A DNA stretch of 64,000 bases, taken from the NCBI RefSeq assembly GCF_009905375.1, contig NC_133653.1:58478673-58542672 (forward strand). Reading direction: 5' to 3'. A program made the position numbers and the translations under genes. Position 1 is the first letter of the stretch, and every line of letters begins with the position of its first letter. The notes under the pieces are model-generated. The model was not told the origin of the DNA and made no database searches. It saw only the letters and a program-made list of their open reading frames with translations. Shown here one piece after another: positions 45,685 to 55,603 of this stretch. The stretch is from Apium graveolens (lineage: Eukaryota > Streptophyta > Magnoliopsida > Apiales > Apiaceae).

Positions 45685-47591
45685 ATGGCTGACAAGAGTT
45701 CCGAGAGGGCGGCCAAGATAGCCTCGGCTTCAAAACGAGGTAATGATATCGAGATCCATTTTTCGTATATGTCTCTAATCGATATGATTAACACTAGGGG
45801 GGATGAATATCCCTCTATTGCACATCTCGATTCTTTTAATCATTGTAATACTTGGCACAATATGGATTTCGATAAACTAAATGCACGTTATAATGTCCTT
45901 CCTCCTCTTATATTAGTTCCAGTCTCTGGTGGTGACCGTACTTGCCATTGGAGACCCGACACTCTCTTCATTTACACAGATGCCCTTAATGCTGGGCTTA
46001 GGTTTCCTTTCCACCCTTTTATTCCTCATCTTTTAGCTGATTTACAAATCAACCCGTGTCAGCTTCCTCCAAACGCTTGGAGGAATATTTTATGTTTTAT
46101 GGTCTGCTGCCTTAGAGAGGGCTTTCCCCTTTCCGTAGCTGTTTTTAGGAAGGTCTTTCAGTGCTATAATAGCTCTTCCAGTATTTGTGGTTGGGTCTGT
46201 GTTAAGCAATGGCCCAAAAGTAAACATATCTTTAACAACGCCTCCATTCCTCATAAGAACCAAAATTGGAGGAATAGTTTCGTTGGGTTACATTGGGAGA
46301 ATGATGACTGGGGCACACTTTTCCGATCTTCCTTCGGGAAGGTCAGTGATGGCAGCCTCAAATTCATTCACTTAACTCCTGAGGAAACTATTATTTATAA
46401 TGGGCTTACTCAGGACGATGGCACTACTACCAGTTGGACTCTCTTAGAGGAGTTCTCCCTCATTCACGTGGGACTATCCTCTGTTTCTCAACAGGGTATT
46501 TTTCTTCCCTTCTCAACTTTATTTCATTTCATGCATTATTAACATCACTTATTTTGTCTTTTGCTTTGTTTCGCAGCTGCTAAGGAGATTAACGAGGACA
46601 ATGTTCCTCTGGTTGAAGAGACTGCTAGGATGAAGAAAGCTCGGCTCGTAGGCCTAGACACCCGGGGAAAGGCGACAGAGCCTATCTTCTTGAGAAAGCA
46701 CAAAGAGCCTATGGGGGAGGCTTCAACTGAAGGAGTTGAGGGCCATAATGCTCCTATTACTGCTGCTGCCCCTGCTGCTGCTGCCACAGGCGCCTTCCAG
46801 CCTCTCTGGGGATTCCGCTGAGGAGATACCGTAGTTGGTTCCACGAAACATGCTTGGGATTGGTCCTACCATAGTGTGACTCCCAAGGACTTTACTGACG
46901 TGGTGGCCACCCCTGACCTTGAGAGGATTAAGCTCATGGGAGCCCAATCTCTGGCTTCGGTATGCCTTTTCTCTTTTGAACTTATCTTTCATTCTTGTAG
47001 CATTTTTTTGCCTTATACTTTGTTGATTGCTTTGTTTCAGTCTAACGCCTATTTCCAAGGCGCTGTGAGGCAAGCCGAGTCATGGAAGCGGGCTTCTGAT
47101 AAGGCCGATAATGCCCTCAGGAGGCAACAGAAGAAGTATGCTACCTTGGAGAAGAAGCTCAAGCGCAAGGAGGAAGAACTCGGAGAGTCCAACGCCGAGC
47201 TAGTGGTACTTCAGGTGGAGAAGGATAAAGCTATAGACAACTATCTGGACTCAGAGGAGTTTCCCAATCCATGAGGATTAGGGATGATTCAGTCTTTCCC
47301 GGGTTTTTTAGGACTGGTTGGGACACGACCCTTGGGACCGTGAATGAGGCTTGTCCTGATATTAACCCGGCGGACTATGTCTGCCCTGATGACGAGGCTT
47401 TGCTACAGAGGTTTCGTACCCGAGTAGTTGTCTCGGATCATGTTCCTCAAGATCCACTCCTTCCTCCTCCAGAGTCTTCTTCCAGATCTGCTGAGGACGA
47501 TAGCTCTTCCTCCTCCTCCGAGACGACAGAGACATCCAGCGAGAGCGGAGAGGACGATGATATGGATGCCGAGGGTACTTCAGCTCCTTAG
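45685..47591 (+). pseudogene. Antisense extra gene of the Retand-type element, three exons
   Basis: ATG 45685 (MADKSSERAAKIASASKRGN). Exon 1 is 45685-46495, with WRPDTLFIYTDALNAGLRFP and LPPNAWRNILCFMVCCLREG. Intron 46496-46576 (GTATTTTT...TTCGCAG) joins phase-correctly to exon 2, 46577-46959 (AKEINEDNVPLVEETARMKK). There is an in-frame TGA at 46819. Intron 46960-47040 (81 bp, GTATGCC...TTTCAG) leads to exon 3, from 47041 (SNAYFQGAVRQAESWKRASD, a coiled coil to about 47260). A frameshift near 47268 leads into 47271-47591, ending in an acidic/serine tail (SSRSAEDDSSSSSSETTETS). Total ~580 codons. It runs opposite to gag-pol, as the extra ORFs of Grande (gene 23) and Retand do. The N-terminal part resembles the 'putative plant transposon protein' type by memory; function unknown. 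Two lesions make this copy a pseudogene. Confidence 0.78.
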
Positions 47592-47910
47592 AGCTTCTTT
47601 CAGCCCTGCGTGGCTTGTTTTTTTATCCTATTTTCGAGACTTTATTTATCGAACTCTTGTAATATTTATCAGATCTATTTTATTTATCACCTTTTATGCT
47701 GGCATCCATGCATTTGGTTTTTACTTGTTAGGCCATAAACATTTTTGAAGAACTCATGAATTTCATAAAATTGTCTGGGATTCGTCCCTTACACAAGTCT
47801 TAATAAACTTCATAATAAAACTAGAACATATAAATCCTAAGCAAGCAAAGCTTCAAGGTGCTTTTCAACCTACTCGCCATCCTGACGAGTGAGAATCATA
47901 TCCAGCTGCC
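47592..47910. other. Spacer between convergent antisense gene and integrase
   Basis: AT-rich. The two coding units converge here (stop of the antisense gene at 47591, stop of integrase at 47911). It probably holds both polyadenylation regions; nothing else seen. Confidence 0.4.
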
Positions 47911-49180
47911 TTACACATAGTAAACCTTCAGGTTTTGTGCATGCCAAGTTCTCGGGACTTCAAAACCATCCATAGTCTCTAGCTTGTAGGTTTCTCTACC
48001 CTGAACATTCTTGACTCTGTACGGCCCTTCCCAATTCGGGGCACGCTTTCCTTTCTGTCCTACACCAGAAGCTTCTATCTTTCTCAAGACTAGGTCATCT
48101 TTTTTAAAAAACCTTTCTTTAACCCTTAGGTTGTAGTAGAATGAAGTCTTTTTCTGATATTCTACTATCTTTGCATATGCCCCATCTCGCACTTCATCGA
48201 TTAAGTCTAGAGCTAACCTTTGTCCTTCCTCATTTTCCTCAACATTGAAAGGCTGAATCCTTGGAGAGGAATATGATATCTCCACGAGAACTACTGCTTC
48301 TGCCCCATATGCCAACATGAAAGGAGTTGCTCCTGTCGTGACTCTACAGGTAGTCCTATAGGCCCATAATATGGGAAGTATCTCATCCACCCAATTATTT
48401 CTTGACTTCTCGATCCTCTTCTTTAGTCCATCCAGGATTATTCGATTTGCTACTTCCGCTTGCCCATTAGCTTGTGGGTGAGCCACAGAGGTGAATCATA
48501 ACTCAATTTCATTTTCTTCACAATACTTCTTGAATTCCTCGTTGTTGAATTGCGTTCCATTGTCAGTGACGAGGATACAGGGAATTCCATATCGGCACAT
48601 ATTGTTTTCCCACAGGAATTGTGCAACCTGCTTAGTTGTGATTTTGGCCAAGGGTTTGGCTTCAATCCACTTGGTGAAATAATCAATGGCTACAATCAGA
48701 AACTTCCTTTGTGCCATGGCCATAGGGAAAGGCCCCAGAATATCCATTCCCCACATAGCAAAGGGAATGGGCGAGTTGATAGATGTCAGCATCTCGGGAG
48801 GTTGTCTAACAACAAGTGCATGCTTCTGACAGCGGTCACACTTCTTCACATATTCTTTGGCATCAGCCATCATTTCTGGCCAATAAAAGCCTAGACGAGT
48901 TATCTTATGAGCCAAGGCCCTGCCCCCCAAGTGTTGTCCACAAATACCTTCATGCACTTCTTCAAGAGCCAAGCGTGCCTCATCGGGCCTGAGACACCTC
49001 AAGTAGGGAACCACGAAAGATCTTTTGTAAAGAATCCCATCTATCAAAGAGTACCTTAGTGCTCGAACAGTTAACTTCCGTGCTTCAGTTGCATCACTTG
49101 GCAACCAACCGGTTTGAATGTGAGCCTTGATAGGATCAATCCATGACGTCCCCAGGCCTCTGGGAGCCACAAGCTTAACA
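47911..49180 (-). pseudogene. Integrase of the Retand-type element (one in-frame stop)
   Basis: The minus strand to about 48496 has the zinc-binding HHCC block (GQHLGGRALAHKITRLGFYW, then EYVKKCDRCQKHA), the first catalytic Asp in WGMDILGPFPM, and the second in TDNGTQFNNEEFKKYC. After a TGA at about 48493 (EIEL*FTS; Arg codon CGA is the usual reading there) it goes on AHPQANGQAEVANR, with the catalytic Glu in GQAE, and ends with a C-terminal domain (APNWEGPYRVKNV, HAQNLKVYYV) at 47911. About 420 residues, the family's normal length. Apart from the stop it is intact. Acts in the nucleus to insert element cDNA. Confidence 0.92.
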
Positions 49181-49620
49181 TCTATGCTTCGTGTCTTCAA
49201 AACACGGAAGTACACACTTCCCGAACTTTCTTCTATCTCAGATGAAGCAAACTTTGATAGCGCATCTGCCTTAGCATTTTCTTCCCTTGGAATGTGTTCA
49301 ACATGGCATTCATTAAATTGGGTCATCACAACCCTTACTAGGCGGACATACTTAGCCATCGTATCATCCCTTGCCTCAAATTCTCCCTTTACCTGGGATA
49401 TGATCAGCTTCGAGTCTCCACGGACCTTTAAGTTTTTGACTCTAAGTGTCCCAGCTAGACCAAGGCCAGCTATCAGGGCTTCATATTCTGCCTCATTATT
49501 TGTGGTTGGGAAGTCTAGCTTCATAGCATACTCAATTAAGAACCCATCAGGGCTTTGCAAAACCAATCCTGCTCCACTGGAGTTTGTTTTTGATGCTCCA
49601 TCAAAATAGAGAACCCAATA
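49181..49620 (-). CDS. Second (archaeal-type) RNase H of the Retand-type element
   Basis: The minus strand from about 49590 reads YFDGASKTNSSGAGLVLQSP (Asp active site in FDGAS), NNEAEYEALIAGL (catalytic Glu), VRGDSKLIISQVKGE (Asp) and REENAKADALSKFA (final Asp). This D-E-D-D set is a complete RNase H fold of the kind found additionally in Tat elements, between the RT-linked RNase H and integrase. It is joined in frame to integrase through the linker at about 49200-49180. In this copy all catalytic residues are visible. Confidence 0.9.
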
Positions 49621-51065
49621 TTCTTTATCATCCTTCTCTTTGCCCCTATTATCGACTCCCTTGTCTTGAGGTATGGCATCTTCCTACCCCCCGACTTCTT
49701 GGTTGGGTATGGTACATTCCACCACGAAGTCAGCTAGTGCCTGGGCTTTTATTGCCGTACGTGGCTTATACTTGAGATCGAACTCTCCCAGCTCTATTGC
49801 CCACTTAATCAATCTCCCACTTGCCTTGGGACTGTGAATGATATTTCTCAGGGGCTGATTTGTTAGCACCTCAATCTGGTGAGCCTGAAAATAAGGACGC
49901 AGCTTTCTCGAAGCCATTACCAAGGCTAAAGCGAATTTCTCAATAGTTGAATAATTTAACTCAGCACCATGCAAAATTTTGCTGACATAATATACGGGTT
50001 TCTGAACTTTCAGTTCCTCCTTAACCAACACCGCGCTCAAGGCGCTCTCTGAAACAACCAAGTCCAAGAATAAAACTTCATTCAAAGATGGTTTGGCCAA
50101 CAACGGGGCCTGAGCCATATACTTCTTTAACTCTTCGAATGCCTTCTGGTTTTCCTCATTCCATACAAAGTCCTTGATGTTCTTTAGTGACTTGAAGAAT
50201 GATAGGCACTTGTCTCCTGACTTGGAGACGAATCGTCCTAGCGCAGCAACCCTTCCGGTGAGTTTCTGAACATCCTTGACAGTTTTTGGTGGTTCTATGT
50301 CCAGGATCGCCTTTATTTTGTTGGGGTTAGCCTCAATTCCTCTCTTTGAGACCATCAATCCCAAGAATTTCCCAGATCCTACTCCGAAAGCACACTTCGT
50401 AGGATTCAACATCATCTTGTGGTACCTCAGGACCTCAAAAGCTTTCCTCAAATGGGTTATATGATCAGTCTTTACTAGACTCTTGACTAACATGTCATCA
50501 ACATAGACTTCCATAGTTTTTCCAATAAAGTCCTTAAAAATTTTATTCACCAACCTTTGATAGGTGGCTCCTGCATTCTTGAGACCAAACGCCATAACAA
50601 GATAACAATAAACACCAAAGTCAGTGATGAATGATACCTTTGGAATGTCATCCTTATGCATTTTGATCTGGTTGTATCCACTAAATCCATCCATGAAACT
50701 CAGCATCTCATGCCCAGCAGTGGCATCAATCAAAGTATCAATCCTTGGCAGCGGAAAACAGTCTTTAGGGCATGCATCATTCAGATCAGTAAAGTCTATA
50801 CACATCCTCCACTTTCCATTAGCCTTCCTCACCATTACAGGGTTTGCTAACCACTCCGGAAATTGGATCTCCTCAATGAAACCAGCCTCTAAGAGCTTTT
50901 CTACTTCATGTTTTATAACCTCTTATCTTTCCGGGGCAAAATTTCTTTTCTTTTGTTTCACTGTCCTCCGGCTTGGATCCATGTTTAACCTGTGAGTAAT
51001 CAATTCCGGGTCTATGCCTGGCATATCAGCTGCTGACCATGCAAACACATCACTATTTCTTGCAA
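49621..51065 (-). pseudogene. Reverse transcriptase and RNase H of the Retand-type element (in-frame stops)
   Basis: From about 51065 the RT N-terminus (SDVFAWSAADMPGIDPELIT, then a stop at about 50925 after APER) leads to the frame 50835-49684: MVRKANGKWRMCIDFTDLND, FSGYNQIKMHKDDIPKVSFI, YLVMAFGLKNAGATYQRLV, EVYVDDMLVKS (catalytic YVDD), and the thumb. RNase H follows with LFLDLVVSESALSAVLVKEE, RPYFQAHQIEVLTNQPLRN and KAQALADFVVE. A stop at 49681-49683 (GG*EDAI) separates it from the second RNase H. Sequence identity to Tat elements is high and the catalytic motifs are intact. Confidence 0.93.
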
Positions 51066-51396
51066 AAATTTCACCAACTTCCCTCTAAGGGGCTCCTCTA
51101 ATGTGGCTCCAATGAAAGTCATCCTCTCGGGATTCTCGGGGTCTAAAGGAACGGAAACCAAGTCTTCTGCTGGCTTTCCTCTCTTCTCGTCATTTTCTCG
51201 GACATCCATATCTTCAATAGGAAGAACCTGCCCCCCGACTCCATCTGCCCTCAAAGAGGCCACATAACAGCTTCTAGCCATTTTTTGATCTCCTCTCTCT
51301 TCTCCAATCCCGTTTCGGGTGGGAAACTTCATAACTGAATGGTAGGAAGAGAGGACTGCCTTGAAGGCATGTATCCCTGTTCTCCCCATGATAGCA
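51066..51396 (-). pseudogene. Protease-RT linker of the Retand-type element (frameshifted)
   Basis: The minus-strand frame 51389-51012 starts MGRTGIHAFKAVLSSYHSVM, part of the protease's C-terminal side (KAKFNL then YNAIMGR after a one- or two-base shift near 51400). It continues with an acidic linker and PENPERMTFIGATLEEPLRG. A second frameshift near 51070 leads to the RT start. Standard gag-pol layout for Tat elements. Confidence 0.8.
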
Positions 51397-53507
51397 TTAT
51401 AAGTTGAACTTAGCTTTTACCACCATGAAATCCAACATCTGCGTTGCTTGCCTTGGTTTCGTACCTATGGTGGTTGGTAATTTGATTATCCCTTCCACAG
51501 GACATTCTACTCCAGCAAATCCATATATTGGCATGTCGGTTGGTGTCAACTGGGAGTCATTATACCCCATCCTTAGAAAGGCGTCGTGGAGCAATATATC
51601 CACAGAAGCACCATTATCCACAAGAACCCTCTTAACCGGGCTATTTCCTATTATTGGTGTTATGACCAGCAGGTCGTCATGAGGAAACTTTACACCCTCT
51701 AGGTCAGAATCATCAAAAGCCAATGTTACTTCTGTCCTGACCCTCTTCGGGGCTTCTCCAACAATATGCATAACCTCTCTAGTATATGCCTTTCTGGAAT
51801 TTTTGGACAATCCAGCAGCAGTTGGACCTCCAAAGATCGTGTTTATCACAGGTCCTCGAGGTCGCGGCCCTCCAAAAATTGCATTTATAACCGGCCCTCT
51901 AGGTTGGGGATTCCGCCCCTGATCATCTTGGTCCCTCCTACGATCTTCAAAGTTCTTCCTTCCATTATTATTCCTGTCCCCTCCTTCTCCAGTATACTTG
52001 TTCAATCTTCCTTTCCGAATTAAAAACTCAATTTCGTCTTTCAATTGCCTACACTCATCGGTGTCATGGCCAACATCTTTGTGGAATCTGCAATACTTGC
52101 TCTTATCTAGCTTGGCTGGATCAGCCTTCAAGCGCTTAGGCCAACGAATATCTCGATCTTTCTCGATTTCCATCAAGATCTGGCTTCTAGGAGCATTCAG
52201 CTTAGCGTATTTGGTGAACTTTTGTCCAGGTCCTCCCTTCTTGGGGGTTGAATCAGGGTTTTGTTCGGTTCTAGGATACTTGTCCTTAGCGATATACTCC
52301 AGATCAGTTTTTTGCTTCTTGCCTCCAGTGGGCTCATTACTTACTACGGTCTTCCTCATGCTTTCTTCAACCTTGATATACTTCCCTGCCCTCTCTTGGA
52401 GCTGCAACATGCTTTTAGGGGGACGTTTGGCCAAGGACATCTTGAAAAACTCATCCCTAGTTCCCTGTTGCAGTGCTATCATGGCTACCTTATCGTCAAG
52501 GTCCGGGACTTTTAAAGCCTCCTTTGTGAAACGATTCAGGTAATCTCTCAAGGATTCCTTAGCTCCCTGCACAATACTCATAAGAGATGCTGAACTTTTC
52601 TCATGGACTCTTCCACTGATGAACTGCTTAATAAAAGCCTGACTTAACTCTCTGAACGATCCAATAGAGTTTGGGGGCAAGCGACTGTACCATCTTTGAG
52701 CCATACCCGACAGGGTTTGAGGGAAGGCCCGACACTTTATAGCATCATTCACGGGTTACAGCAGCAGTGCATTGGAGAATGTCCTAACATGATTAGCGGG
52801 GTCCCCCGTGCCATCATAGGCTTTGATAGTGGGCATCTTGAATTTCCTTGATATATGGGCATTCATTATCTCTTCTGTGAAGGGTGGAGTTGGATCATCA
52901 GGATCTCCAAGGGGTGGGAGATTGCTTGGATCAGTTCTTGGGACGACAACCCTTCTTCGCACCGGACCATCCAGGTCTATGACAGGAGGAGGATTTCTCC
53001 CCCTAGGAGGCATCTGTGATCTGGTGGCCTGGTGAGCTTCCAAGTCACGTCTCAGCCTTTGGATCTCAGCCTCATGAGCCCTTATCCTTTCCTGCACTTC
53101 CTGGGGATTCGCCCCTTGGGTGCTTCGAGGGCATTGCCTTCCATCGGCCATCGGCTCTTTGCCAGGACGTCTCCTTCTTGGGGCCACTTCATCATCCGAA
53201 GATTCGGAATCTCTCTCAGTGTAAGGACCAGAAAATTCCCGATCCTCGGGGATAGGAGCCAAACCTCGTATATAGGGGGGCGATTGCCCTCGTGCTTCAC
53301 TTCGTCCAGCATATCCACTTCCTCCAACCTTGAATAGTCGGGGGAGCCGTCCCTTGTAGATGAGGTTAAGTTGCCCCTATCTGGGCTTCCGCTTGAGTAG
53401 ATGCATAAGTTGAGTGGGGAGGAATCTCCATGGTTGACGAAATCACCTGGGTTGTCCCTGATGGTTCCCTCCTCCAGAGCGCTAGTTGTTCTCCGTGTTC
53501 TCGCCAT
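51397..53507 (-). pseudogene. Gag and protease of the Retand-type element (two lesions)
   Basis: The start ATG 53507 (MARTRRTTSALEEGTIRDNP) is 33 bp inside the PBS/LTR edge. A frameshift near 53265 leads to 53262-52756 (coiled coil NPQEVQERIRAHEAEIQRLR; FKMPTIKAYDGTGDPANHVR, the gag core start), then TAA at 52753-52758 (ALLL*PVND), then 52752-51397: AFPQTLSGMAQRWYSRLPPN, the zinc knuckle CRFHKDVGHDTDEC (C-x2-x-H type, typical of Tat), a duplicated RGPVIN(A/T)IFGGP repeat, and the protease active site VLVDNGASVDILL (D-[NS]-G-A-S). About 700 residues in all. The zinc knuckle and protease motif are intact. Confidence 0.92.
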
Positions 53508-53520
53508 GGTTGTTGTATTC

Positions 53521-53540
53521 TTCCCACAGTCGGCGCCAAA
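53521..53540 (-). other. Primer-binding site of the Retand-type element
   Basis: The minus strand reads TTTGGCGCCGACTGTGGGAA at the inner edge of the right LTR. TGGCGCCG matches the 3' end of plant tRNA-Asp, as in Tat/Athila elements, and the following GACTGTGGGAA is typical of Tat-lineage leaders. Confidence 0.85.
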
Positions 53541-54125
53541 TGTTATGGATTAAAACTAATATATATAATTGCTGTATCTAATAATAAGGAACGTAAGCTT
53601 CAAGGCTCGATTTTGACTGCTCTTGTGTTTCGTGACTCAATCTGCCTTAACAAGATGCCTACGTACCTTGCTGATTGCCAAGGATCAAGTCAAAAAACGT
53701 AGTTCTTGGTCTGTGGGGTGAGACCCCTTATATAGATGTTGGGAGTCCTTGAATTGGACTTGGTATAGGAGACTTGGTGGTCAAGTCTCTGATTTAGGAT
53801 AGACTTAGGAGTCCTAAGGAGTAGGAAGCTGATTCCTTATCCCATGAGGTTCCTTGGAGGCCAATCTACAAGGATTTATATCCTCACTAGGACTTATCTT
53901 AATAGCTATTTTTCTCCCTTATTTATTAATTATGAAATTAATAAATAATCAGGGTTTTTGGGCCTTCTTTGTTCCATCAGGCCTGATCTGGTCCATCAGG
54001 CCTGATTGATATGTTAACCTTTCTGGTCTGAATGTCATACATCTTCTTATTGGGCCCAGTAGCCCATACTTTGTACGATTAATGCAATATTTAATTATAC
54101 AATCAGGATTTATTTATCCCTATCA
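53541..54125 (-). repeat. 5' LTR of the Retand-type element
   Basis: 585 bp, ends as in the partner at 44107-44691. It bears the right-hand target duplication GACGG at 54126-54130. Six differences from the partner (about 1.0%). Confidence 0.96.
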
Positions 54126-55446
54126 GACGGGTATATATAATTTCAAAAAATAAATACCGACCCGAATTTCGAGGACATGAACCCTAATTGTTACGTGTAT
54201 TATAATCATTCGTATAATTATGAGTCAGTTTTTGATAACGTACGGGTAGAATGTTAGCAAGGATATGTCAAGAATATTTGGTCATCTAATTTAGGATGTT
54301 TCGGTTCTGTAGGTTAAAATCAAAAACCCAAGCATCCAAGTCATTTCAAAGCCAACCATTAATAGTTGTTAAAGCGTATTAAGGCAAGTACCCCTGAACA
54401 AATCTTTTACGGTTCAGTATATATGAATAACTGTTGATTTAAATTTTGTACTGGAACAGAACATTTTAAGTTACGTATCCCCTGTGTTTAAAAATGTTTC
54501 GGTAACTTATGTTTTGGGGAAAAGGAACTTCTGAAAATGCCTATCTCTAAATTGTGAATAAAATTGTTTTGGAAAGTGTGTTGTGATAGAACTATTTTGG
54601 GAAGAGATAGGTATAAGTGGTTTGAAAACTGGATAAAATAGATCAGATAATTGGATGAGCTTGCGCAAGTGGCCCGTAACGGCCAGTGAGGTGGCGTAAG
54701 AGGCTAAGTTTATTGCGCACCCTATTTAAACCACTTAGTCCAGCGTGACAGATACCTTGCTAGTCTCTGAGTTCCGGAACAACTTTTGTGGGATGGCAGA
54801 TGGAGTCGCCCGCTGATGATAGCCTGATTAGCTGTCTCATTATTGATGATCCAGTATATATATCTGAGCAAGATTTTGTGGTTTCTGTAACGGAACAAAT
54901 GGTTTTGCGGTCCCCATAATGGGATGGATGATTTTATGGTTCTTGTAATGGAACTGATGATTTGAAAATGAAGTTAGAATGCTAAAATTGGACTCTGGTA
55001 TTTATACAGCACACGACCGATGTTATGTTGTACTTGATATCCAGTTTATACCTATTTTACTTGTTTTTGTAAACGAGTTATGATTTTTGTTCCTATAACT
55101 GTTTATCACCAATTATTTTACTTGTTATTCATATAGTGGTACTGTTGGGCGATTGATCGCTCACTCTTGCAAAATGTTTGGTATATTTATATATTGTAGA
55201 TGCCTAGGAGACCCTTTTGTCATAGGAAGGGCCAGATTCTAGTTCCTCCCGTACCAGGCTCCTTTGAGATAGTTGTGTCAGACCAGATGTGGTATGTTGA
55301 GTTGCTATAAAAGTTATTTGTGTAAAGTTGTTAAGTAAGTTGGCTTGTAATAATCGTGTAACATAAATCATACTTGAACCTAGAAAAGATCTTGTTAAGG
55401 GGCTGTGTTTATATTGAAATAAGAATGAGTTAGTTGTATTATATTG

Positions 55447-55544
55447 TGGAACTTTGATAGCCTCATATCTGCTTATATTATGATTGATGGGTTGATTGGC
55501 TAGTGGAGGAGGTGCGGATTCTGTTCAGGTTCTTAATCTGCCAT
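55447..55544 (-). pseudogene. Displaced gag N-terminus of SIRE element G
   Basis: ATG at 55544-55542 opens MAD, a stop, EPEQNPH..., and near 55480-55450 the frame reads ISRYEAIKVP, the conserved opening of SIRE gag (compare RYETIRVPMLRVSEYPV at 38898-38948). The rest of gag resumes at 42442 on the other side of LTR D. An early TAA (codon 4) is a further lesion. Confidence 0.75.
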
Positions 55545-55590
55545 TATAAATTGATTTTAGATCTTAAATTGTTCGTATATCAATAGCAAG

Positions 55591-55601
55591 CTCTGATACC
55601 A
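55591..55601 (-). other. Primer-binding site of element G
   Basis: Plus-strand CTCTGATACCA, the inverse of TGGTATCAGAG, directly before LTR end 55604. Confidence 0.85.
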
Positions 55602-55603
55602 AT

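Larger units (their letters stand above)
44102..54130 (-). mobile_element. Ty3/gypsy Tat/Retand-type element, nearly complete, 10,019 bp
   Basis: LTRs at 44107-44691 and 53541-54125 (585 bp each, six base differences by eye) are flanked by GGCGG (44102-44106) and GACGG (54126-54130), a 5-bp duplication with one change. The PBS (TTTGGCGCCGACTGTGGGAA, inner edge of the right LTR) is of the Asp-tRNA/'TGGCGCCG' type common in Tat elements. Minus-strand order: gag, protease, RT, RNase H, a second RNase H, integrase; then an opposite-strand gene before the 3' LTR. The second RNase H and the antisense ORF are traits of the Tat lineage (Retand-like). A handful of stops and frameshifts make this copy inactive but recent. 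Confidence 0.93.
42443..55446 (+). mobile_element. Chromovirus-type LTR D, interrupted by a Retand-type element
   Basis: 42443-44106 and 54126-55446 are two halves of one forward LTR of the same family as LTR C. Shared blocks include TTCCAGAATG(G/C)TTCAAAAATCATGAAA (about 42810 versus 57697), the CCGTCAGCGATGAGCC block (43730 versus 58488) and GGCAAGTA (54384 versus 59104). The first ~640 bp of the LTR and its last part are missing. Both edges lie in copia gag, with ~35 bp of gag absent between them. No internal region follows, so it is a solo or truncated LTR. Confidence 0.72.

Noticed and set aside
48550..52543. Several plus-strand frames of 60-180 codons across the Retand pol/gag
   Set aside because: All are opposite-strand shadows of gag, protease, RT, RNase H and integrase.
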